This document shows positions 5,200 through 9,894 of a stretch of 9,894 nt of DNA, piece after piece. The notes beneath the pieces were generated by a model, which made no database searches, was not told the DNA's origin, and saw only the letters and a list, made by a program, of their open reading frames with translations. The position numbers and the translations under genes were made by a program. The stretch covers positions 1 through 9,894 of the forward strand of contig DATKYV010000201.1 of NCBI GenBank assembly GCA_035528275.1. Reading direction: 5' to 3'. Every line of letters starts with the position of its first letter. Position 1 is the first letter of the stretch. This stretch comes from DATKYV01 sp035528275. Lineage in GTDB: Bacteria; Acidobacteriota; Terriglobia; UBA7540.

Positions 5200-6174
5200 T
5201 CATTCCCCGCCCACGGCGTGTGCGATAGCCATGATCAGCTCATCGGGAGGTTGCGGCTGGCCGGCAGCGTTGAGCGAAACGAAATTGAAATTGCCTTGCT
5301 TCTTGAAACGAATGTGGAACCCGCCCAGGAGGGCGAGGTAAACGGCGTTTTTCTTCGCATCCTTCAATTCGCCGAGGGGAAAATCAAAGGAGTGAGCGCC
5401 ATTGGCGCTCCGGAACGCGACGCGGCGGTTGCCGATGAGAAGCTCGCCAACGCAGTAGTCCGCCCCGCCCCCGCCGTGGTCGTGGGCCACGGGAAAGTGC
5501 GCGACACTCCCGATGGTTGGCTGCGCCCCGGCGAGAGGATTAGCGGGCGCGTCGGAAGCTGGAGGACTTGTCACCGCCGTCGGAGCAGCCAGTGGGTTCA
5601 CGCCGGAGTCCGTCGACTGATGGGGAGATTTAAGGCTGGCGGTGACGGTTGTCGTGCGGCCCTGCACCAGCTCGGCATCTTGTTCGTAATCGCGGAAGCC
5701 GCGCAGGGAGAGGCGAACGCGGTGCGCTCCTGGGGCCAGATTGCTCAGCTTCAGCCGGCCCTGTGAGCTCGTCGTCCCCACCGGCTCGTCGTCAATGTAC
5801 GCTTGTGCGCCGCCGGGAGTGGCTTCGAGAAGCAGGACGGCGGCTCCCCTACTTGCCGCGGGAGGAACGGCAGCGCGCGGGGCCAATTGACGGAGTGTCG
5901 CGAGGAGCTCATCCGTCGCGCCGGCGTCAACCAGTTGGTTTGCGACTTCCGCCGTCATCTCGAAAGCGACGCCGTACTCCCGCGCCAGCTCCGCCACGCG
6001 AGGCGGCGCAACGCCGCTCTCGAGTAATTCGATGACCTGGTCCCTTTGCAGGGCTTTCCGGGGTTTCTGCGCCTCGGCGCGCCCAGGGTAAATCACCGCG
6101 CAGAGAACCAGCGCCGAAGCAGTTGCCAAGAAGGTCGCAGGATACGACCGACCACATCGGTAAGTGAAGCTCAT
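5200..6174 (-). CDS. Secreted PEGA-domain protein with C-terminal PH-like domain
   Basis: 324 residues with an N-terminal signal peptide (hydrophobic about 13-30, likely cleavage after AEA at 36). Residues 40-100 form a helical region (RDQVIELLESGVAPPRVAEL...) of the kind seen in acidobacterial kinase-associated proteins. A PEGA domain, a beta-rich surface-binding module, covers about 110-182 (ATPGGAQAYIDDEPVGTTS ... LAPGAHRVRLSLRGF). A Pro/Ala/Ser linker (184-222) holds two copies of the NPLA motif. The C-terminal domain (225-320) begins VAHDH, has a lone Cys241, and reads like a small PH-like beta domain (HSFDFPLGELKDAKKN ... FHIRFKK). The function is unknown; it may bind the envelope or act with the kinase encoded next door. 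It starts at ATG 6174 with GGGG 8 bases upstream and has its own strong promoter. The domain naming of the C-terminus is from pattern memory. Confidence 0.75.
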   Translation of the reverse strand: MSFTYRCGRSYPATFLATASALVLCAVIYPGRAEAQKPRKALQRDQVIELLESGVAPPRVAELAREYGVAFEMTAEVANQLVDAGATDELLATLRQLAPRAAVPPAASRGAAVLLLEATPGGAQAYIDDEPVGTTSSQGRLKLSNLAPGAHRVRLSLRGFRDYEQDAELVQGRTTTVTASLKSPHQSTDSGVNPLAAPTAVTSPPASDAPANPLAGAQPTIGSVAHFPVAHDHGGGGADYCVGELLIGNRRVAFRSANGAHSFDFPLGELKDAKKNAVYLALLGGFHIRFKKQGNFNFVSLNAAGQPQPPDELIMAIAHAVGGE

Positions 6175-6198
6175 CGTTCAGCCCCGCCTGAGAGCTAC

Positions 6199-6227
6199 CT
6201 TATAGTCCGATGAACCTGCATCGTCAA
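6199..6227 (-). promoter_or_regulatory. Strong sigma-70-like promoter for the PEGA gene
   Basis: On the minus strand TTGACG (6222-6227) and TATAAG (6199-6204) are separated by exactly 17 bases; each hexamer matches the consensus at five of six positions. Transcription would begin near 6192, giving a leader of only about 18 bases before the ATG at 6174. It lies in the 123-base gap after the kinase gene. Confidence 0.65.
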
Positions 6228-6297
6228 GCGGGGAAAAGGCGACGGATGTTTATTAAGTTGGAACGTCAAAGGTGCAATCGGAAGGAGGCGCTATGCC

Positions 6298-8139
6298 CTA
6301 TTGAAGAATGCGCTCTTCAGCCGCCTTGGCTCTTTGCGCTCGCCGGAGACTTTCGCGGAGAGTCTGATTTGAGGAATCCAGGCGCAGTCCCTTCTGGAAT
6401 TCAGCGATCGCCTTGTCGTAGTCGCCGTGGTCCAGATAGAAGGTGCCCAGGGTGATTGCCGCTGAGATCTGCTTGGGATCGACGGCGGTCCGTTGGGGCG
6501 GGAGTACCCGGGCCGGCTGTGCTGTCGTGCTTAGAGGACTGGGGCGGGCGGCAAGAGGATTCACCGCCGGCTCGCTCCTCGCGGGCTGAGTTATGGGCTG
6601 GCGAACTCTTTCCTTCACGCCTTGCTGTCGAGTGGGCGTTGCCCGGGTAGCCGCAGGCGGAATGGTGGACGTCTGTTCCGGTTCCGAAGCCGGCTCCGCC
6701 TGCTTGACCTCCTGGGCAGCGGGGGCAGTCGTGTCCTCCTGGGGTTGGGAAGCCGCAGGCTCATCGCTCTTGGCTGGCTTGGGTTCGGCTGGCCCCGAGA
6801 CGGGCGGAGAGGTCGCTTCTTGACTTGGGGCTGCCGGCTGCCGCGAGGTGAAATACCAGGCGGCCCCTCCAAGGGCAACCACCAGGATCGCAATCGAGGC
6901 CCAAATTCCCCAGCGAGACTTCGCTTCGGGTCTGGCAAGTGCGGGGGCGGGACGCGCAACGGGAGCAGGAGGCGCAGCCGCAACCGGTCCGGACGGAGAA
7001 GTGGCGGCGGTGGGGGCTTCGGTACGTGGAGTCTCCATCGAGGCCACGGGCATGGTGGGGGGAGCCGCTGGCTGCTGCGCCTGGGCGCGCTTGGCCTGCA
7101 TCGCCGCGCGCAGCACCTCAGCAGGACGGGGAGTGTAGACGCTCGCGGGCTGGATCACGCGCGTCGCCCCCAGGGGCTCCGGCCCGCTTTCCGCCCGCTC
7201 GATCTCCTGGATGAGCGCCTTGGCGCTTTTTGGCCGAAGCTCCCGGTCCTTTTCCAGAGTCTTCATCACCAGGGTGGCGACTGATTCGGGAATCTGCAGT
7301 TCCGGCCGCAGAATGTTGATGGGCGTGGGCGGCTTCTGGAGATGAGCGAGGAGCATTTCCATCGTCGTATCGGCTTTGAACGGCAGGTCGCCGGTCAGCA
7401 TCTGATACATGACCACGCCCAGCGAGTAGAGGTCGGAGCGGCCGTCCAGGTCATCACCGCGCTTCCCCATCGCCTGCTCGGGTGACATGTACTGGGGCGT
7501 TCCGATCACCACGCCGGTGCCCGTCAAGGTCAGACCGCCGGTTCCGGCCGCGCGGCTTTCTTTCAGCTTGGCGATGCCGAAGTCGAGGACCTTGGCCTCC
7601 TCGCCGCTGGCCGTCTCGATCAGCACGATGTTGTCCGGCTTGATATCGCGATGCACCAGTCCCAGCCCGTGCGCGGCTTCCAGCGCCGCGGCCACTTGTT
7701 TGACGATGGAGCAGACGCGCGGCACGGGCAGCGCGCCGTGCTCGTGAATAAGCTGCTTCAGGCTTTGTCCCTCAATAAACTCCATGACGATAAACGGGCG
7801 GCCGTCTTCCGCCTCGTCGATATCGTCCACGCGCACAGCGTTGGGATGCTGGAGTTTTCGGGTGATGACCGCTTCGTGCCTGAAGCGCTTGACGAAAAGC
7901 TCGTCGGTCATCAGCTCGCGGCTGATCACCTTGAGCGCCCGCATCTCGTCAAAGGCCACGTGCAGCGCCTTGTAGACCGCGCCCATCCCGCCCTGGCCAA
8001 CTTTACTGATGATTCGGTACTTTCCGCGCACCAGTGTGCCGGGAGACCACGCGGTGAGATCCACCAGCGGCGTCCCGTCCTGAGGGCACACCGCGTAGGT
8101 GTTGGGATAGGTGGCTTCGCAGGTGGGGCAGCTTTTCAT
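6298..8139 (-). CDS. Membrane Ser/Thr protein kinase with zinc ribbon and TPR
   Basis: 613 residues, PknB-like. Residues 1-25 form a short zinc-ribbon-like module (CPTCEATYPN ... CPQDGTPL; Cys4, Cys7, Cys18). The kinase domain spans about 40-315 and all key residues are present: Gly loop GQGGMGAVYK (48-57), Lys70 in MRALKVI, catalytic HRDIKPDN (163-170, Asp165), DFG (186-188), GTPQYMSPEQ (213-222). It should therefore be active, phosphorylating Ser/Thr in cytoplasmic targets. A Pro/Ala-rich linker follows, then one membrane helix (about 409-430, WGIWASIAILVVALGGAAWY). A second Pro/Ala/Gln-rich extracytoplasmic linker contains VNPLAARPS (527-535), and a final TPR-like unit lies at 558-590 (LGTFYLDHGDYDKAIAEFQK). 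The ATG at 8139 starts directly with the zinc ribbon; the ribosome binding site is weak (GGAT, 5 bases away). The PEGA gene follows downstream. The sensed signal is unknown. Confidence 0.95.
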   Translation of the reverse strand: MKSCPTCEATYPNTYAVCPQDGTPLVDLTAWSPGTLVRGKYRIISKVGQGGMGAVYKALHVAFDEMRALKVISRELMTDELFVKRFRHEAVITRKLQHPNAVRVDDIDEAEDGRPFIVMEFIEGQSLKQLIHEHGALPVPRVCSIVKQVAAALEAAHGLGLVHRDIKPDNIVLIETASGEEAKVLDFGIAKLKESRAAGTGGLTLTGTGVVIGTPQYMSPEQAMGKRGDDLDGRSDLYSLGVVMYQMLTGDLPFKADTTMEMLLAHLQKPPTPINILRPELQIPESVATLVMKTLEKDRELRPKSAKALIQEIERAESGPEPLGATRVIQPASVYTPRPAEVLRAAMQAKRAQAQQPAAPPTMPVASMETPRTEAPTAATSPSGPVAAAPPAPVARPAPALARPEAKSRWGIWASIAILVVALGGAAWYFTSRQPAAPSQEATSPPVSGPAEPKPAKSDEPAASQPQEDTTAPAAQEVKQAEPASEPEQTSTIPPAATRATPTRQQGVKERVRQPITQPARSEPAVNPLAARPSPLSTTAQPARVLPPQRTAVDPKQISAAITLGTFYLDHGDYDKAIAEFQKGLRLDSSNQTLRESLRRAQRAKAAEERILQ

Positions 8140-8169
8140 TGGATCCGGCGCCCGTTGAGAGACGCGAAA

Positions 8170-8178
8170 AGTATACCA
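8170..8178 (-). promoter_or_regulatory. Extended -10 promoter for the kinase gene
   Basis: The minus strand reads TGG-TATACT: a TGn extension plus a -10 hexamer with five of six matches. No good -35 box is seen at the right distance, as expected for extended -10 promoters. Transcription would start near 8163, about 24 bases before the ATG at 8139. Confidence 0.5.
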
Positions 8179-8408
8179 CAGCGCAAACGCGGGCAGAATG
8201 CGCAGAGATTTGCCGGCAATAGCCTCTTCTGGGCAATCAGAACGATGACTTCGCAGCGGGCATCCTCTTGATTGATTCTAAATCATCCTCGTGGAGTTGG
8301 ATCAAGCGCCCAGAAAGCCGGCCAGCATCGGTAACGTCAACGCAGTCATCCGGGGACCGGGCACAATGTCCGTCTGACGCCGGGCTCTATTCCGGGGAGG
8401 ATTCACAC

Positions 8409-8436
8409 TTGACTCAGTTTGCGGCCGCCCGATAAT
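8409..8436 (+). promoter_or_regulatory. Promoter of the small His/Cys-rich gene, nearly leaderless
   Basis: TTGACT (8409-8414), 16 bases, then GATAAT (8431-8436). The predicted transcription start (about 8443) falls on or next to the ATG at 8444, so the mRNA would be leaderless if that ATG is used. An overlapping TAATAG (8433-8438) with an 18-base spacer gives nearly the same start. If translation instead begins at the second in-frame ATG (8480), the leader would be about 36 bases. Confidence 0.5.
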
Positions 8437-8443
8437 AGGACAG

Positions 8444-8734
8444 ATGACCTTGACCCGGCGCAGCAAAACTTGGCAGCAGATGGCTCTCGTGGCAGGAGTG
8501 GCCGCGGTACTGGTGGTTGCCACGGCGGCTTTGGGGATTCCTCATCGCCACAGCAGCGTTTCGAGTCGCGATTGCCCTGTCTGCCACCTCACGCACATCG
8601 CCATCCATCCCGCGCCGATACAGGTTGAGATCCATCCCCCGAACTTCGAAGATTCGTACACGCCGAACCCCGAAAGTCGCGCTTGCGGGGAGCCAGACTT
8701 TCCCTCCGCCCCCGCCCGCGCACCTCCCGCCTAA
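8444..8734 (+). CDS. Small His/Cys-rich exported protein, DUF2946-like
   Basis: 96 residues, or 84 from the second in-frame ATG at 8480 (MALVAGVAAV). A hydrophobic signal or anchor segment covers 13-31. The exported part begins with H34-R-H36 and contains DCPVCHLTH (Cys44, Cys47, His48, His51), further His at 55 and 64, Cys81, and the C-terminus ARAPPA. The HxH...CxxCHxxH arrangement and the RAPPA tail resemble the small DUF2946-type proteins that lie beside metal-related TonB receptors. This family match is from pattern memory. The spaced Cys/His residues suggest binding of zinc or copper in the periplasm. The gene is 99 bases upstream of the TonB receptor on the same strand and probably co-transcribed. 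AGGA lies only 3 bases before the first ATG. Confidence 0.7.
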   Translation: MTLTRRSKTWQQMALVAGVAAVLVVATAALGIPHRHSSVSSRDCPVCHLTHIAIHPAPIQVEIHPPNFEDSYTPNPESRACGEPDFPSAPARAPPA

Positions 8735-8770
8735 GTCTCCTCCCTATTAACACGCGAAGCGATCGGGACG

Positions 8771-8788
8771 CCGAACGAGGGAGTTCGG
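8771..8788 (+). other. Small perfect inverted repeat upstream of the TonB receptor
   Basis: CCGAAC-GAGGGA-GTTCGG, a 6-bp perfect stem with a 6-base loop, lies in the 99-base gap between the small His/Cys-rich gene and the receptor gene, about 45 bases before the receptor start. It may be an operator half-site pair or an mRNA hairpin; there is no T-run. Confidence 0.3.
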
Positions 8789-8833
8789 ACCATGCTCCAT
8801 TCTCCATTCGGAGCCAAGAGAGGAGGGTGCTCC

Positions 8834-9894
8834 ATGCGGGAAAGAATTATTCTCTTGAGCAATTTGATGGCGATTTTTCTGGCCGTCGTTTGCGTTCCGC
8901 TATCTTTCGGCCAGCCGGACGGAACCCTGCGCGGCACCGTAAAGGTACAGGGGGCGGACGCCCCCATGCATAACGCCACCGTGCTGATCATCCAATTGGG
9001 GCGCGCGGCACGAACCGACCTCGAGGGAGTCTACATCTTCGAGCCGGTCCCTCCGGGGACGTACGATGTGGTGGCACACATGCACGCCCTGACAGATGAG
9101 AGGCGAACCGTCGAAATTCCACCTGGCGGGACGGTAACTCTGGATTTCGAACTCAAGCTCTCTCCCCTACGGCAGGAAATCACCGTAACTGCAAGCGGCC
9201 ATGAGGAAACCACGTTCGACACGTTCCAGGCGGTGACCACACTCGATTCACTCCAATTGTCCGCCAAGAACGCCTTCGCGCTGGGCGAGGTGCTCGACAA
9301 CCAACTCGGCGTGGCCAAACGGAGCTTCGGCCCGGGTAGCGCGCGGCCTGTGCTGCGCGGCTTCGATGGAGATCGGGTGCTCATCCTGTCTGACGGCCTT
9401 CCGACCGGAACTCTTTCCTCTCAGTCCGGCGAACACGCGGAACCCATCGACGCCGCGAGCCTCGAACGGGTTGAGATCGTCAAGGGACCCGCAACCCTGC
9501 TCTACGGCAGCAATGCTATCGGAGGCGTGGTGAACGCCGTAACAGAGCATCACATGCTCCACGAGCACCCCCATACAGGATTGCGAGGGTATGTGAGTAG
9601 TGGCGTGGGGTCCAACAATAACAGCGCGGGAGGGAGCGCGGGCTTTGAATACGGCGTAAAGAATTGGTTGCTGTGGGGGAACGGCGGTCGCCAGGTAGCG
9701 GGTGACTATTCCAGTCCGCTTGGCCGGGTGGAAAACTCCAACACGCGCCTCAGCTCCGGCTCAATGGGATTCGGATGGTTCGGCAGCAGGCCCTTCTTCA
9801 GCGCGGGCTATGCTGTCCAAGACGGTCGGTTTGGGGTTCCTTTCGCCGGAGAGTTTCACCATCACGACGATTCGGCAGAGGAGGGGAACCTCAC
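8834..9894 (+). CDS. TonB-dependent receptor, metal-type, 5' part (truncated by window edge)
   Basis: An outer-membrane active transporter energised by TonB-ExbB-ExbD. 353 residues are visible before the window ends. The ATG at 8834 has AGGAGGG 7 bases upstream (8821-8827). A signal peptide covers 1-26 (LMAIFLAVVCVPLSFG-QP). A carboxypeptidase-regulatory-like beta domain follows (about 30-110, GTLRGTVKVQG ... GVYIFEPVPPGTYDVV), then a TonB-box-like QEITVTA (114-120) and the plug domain (about 125-240: LRGFDGDRVLILSDGLP, ERVEIVKGPATLLYGSNAIG, GVVNAVT). The barrel begins near 248. A His cluster HHMLHEHPH (239-247) ends the plug, and FHHHDDS (341-347) lies in an early strand or loop. Such His clusters are known in zinc-type receptors such as ZnuD, so zinc or copper is the likely substrate (inference). 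The preceding small His/Cys protein supports this. About half or more of the barrel is missing from view. Confidence 0.92.
   Translation, partial: MRERIILLSNLMAIFLAVVCVPLSFGQPDGTLRGTVKVQGADAPMHNATVLIIQLGRAARTDLEGVYIFEPVPPGTYDVVAHMHALTDERRTVEIPPGGTVTLDFELKLSPLRQEITVTASGHEETTFDTFQAVTTLDSLQLSAKNAFALGEVLDNQLGVAKRSFGPGSARPVLRGFDGDRVLILSDGLPTGTLSSQSGEHAEPIDAASLERVEIVKGPATLLYGSNAIGGVVNAVTEHHMLHEHPHTGLRGYVSSGVGSNNNSAGGSAGFEYGVKNWLLWGNGGRQVAGDYSSPLGRVENSNTRLSSGSMGFGWFGSRPFFSAGYAVQDGRFGVPFAGEFHHHDDSAEEGNL

Larger units (their letters stand above)
8140..8443. other. Divergent intergenic region
   Basis: 304 bases between the start codons of the kinase (minus) and the small metal-type gene (plus). It holds the kinase extended -10 (8170-8178), the plus-strand promoter (8409-8436) and a hyphenated palindrome TGATT-CTA-AATCA (8273-8285) that could be an operator. 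The middle (about 8290-8400) shows no ORF with a ribosome binding site and no repeat or RNA gene that I recognise. Confidence 0.5.

Noticed and set aside
4504..5766. 420-codon plus-strand frame over pncB and the PEGA gene
   Set aside because: It crosses two real minus-strand genes and their promoter and has no family-like motif; it reflects high GC3 on the opposite strand.
6281..6303. Perfect-looking GGAAGGAGG followed by ATG CCC TAT TGA on the plus strand
   Set aside because: It encodes only three residues and overlaps the 3' end of the kinase gene; taken as chance.
6622..7284. Gly/Arg-rich plus-strand frame over the kinase
   Set aside because: Antisense of the Pro/Ala-rich kinase linker, which produces Gly/Arg-rich artefacts.
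8302..8635. Minus-strand frames opposite the small His/Cys-rich gene
   Set aside because: Low-complexity Thr/Ala/Arg translations without ribosome binding sites, antisense to a better supported gene with a promoter.

Overview
The window looks like a piece of a GC-rich (roughly 60% G+C) Gram-negative chromosome, most probably Acidobacteriota. This taxonomic call is inference. It rests on a TonB-dependent receptor with an N-terminal carboxypeptidase-regulatory-like domain, a zinc-ribbon Ser/Thr kinase with a C-terminal TPR, a secreted PEGA-domain protein with a C-terminal 'HDH...C' domain, and an inverted-repeat element of the TGTCATTCTGAG/CTCAGCATGACA type. Nothing here indicates a phage, plasmid, IS element or CRISPR array. 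Both window edges cut genes: EF-P on the left and the TonB receptor on the right.

Layout, left to right. The minus strand carries the 5' part of efp (1-350), then a small DUF5684-type membrane protein (597-1046). A gene-poor stretch of about 0.9 kb (1047-1923) follows, with a good minus-strand promoter, a possible 66-residue plus-strand membrane peptide and a short minus-strand ORF that may be a relic. Next, all on the minus strand, come a secreted TPR/zinc metalloprotease (1924-2892), a nicotinamidase-like hydrolase pncA (2948-3562), a 123-bp inverted-repeat element, nicotinate phosphoribosyltransferase pncB (3748-5121), a secreted PEGA-domain protein (5200-6174) and a Ser/Thr protein kinase (6298-8139). 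Across a 304-bp divergent intergenic region, the plus strand carries a small His/Cys-rich exported protein resembling DUF2946 (8444-8734) and the TonB-dependent receptor (8834 to the end).

How the genes may work together. PncA (nicotinamide to nicotinate) and PncB (nicotinate to nicotinate mononucleotide) are the two consecutive steps of NAD salvage. They lie on the same strand, separated only by the repeat element. The kinase and the PEGA protein are adjacent and share an Asn-Pro-Leu-Ala motif in their low-complexity linkers, which hints at a common partner or fold. The small His/Cys-rich protein and the TonB receptor with His clusters look like a transition-metal (zinc or copper) acquisition pair. 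Several promoters are readable by eye: PEGA gene TTGACG-17-TATAAG, pncB TTGACA-17-CATACT, the DUF5684 gene TTGACA-18-TAAAGT, efp TTGACT-19-TAGAAT, an extended -10 for the kinase, and TTGACT-16-GATAAT placed so that the small metal-type gene would be nearly leaderless.

I see no obviously new defence or mobile system. The most interesting items are the metal-uptake pair, the shared NPLA motif, the non-canonical EF-P loop, the altered metal sites in the hydrolase and protease, and the dispersed-type inverted repeat.
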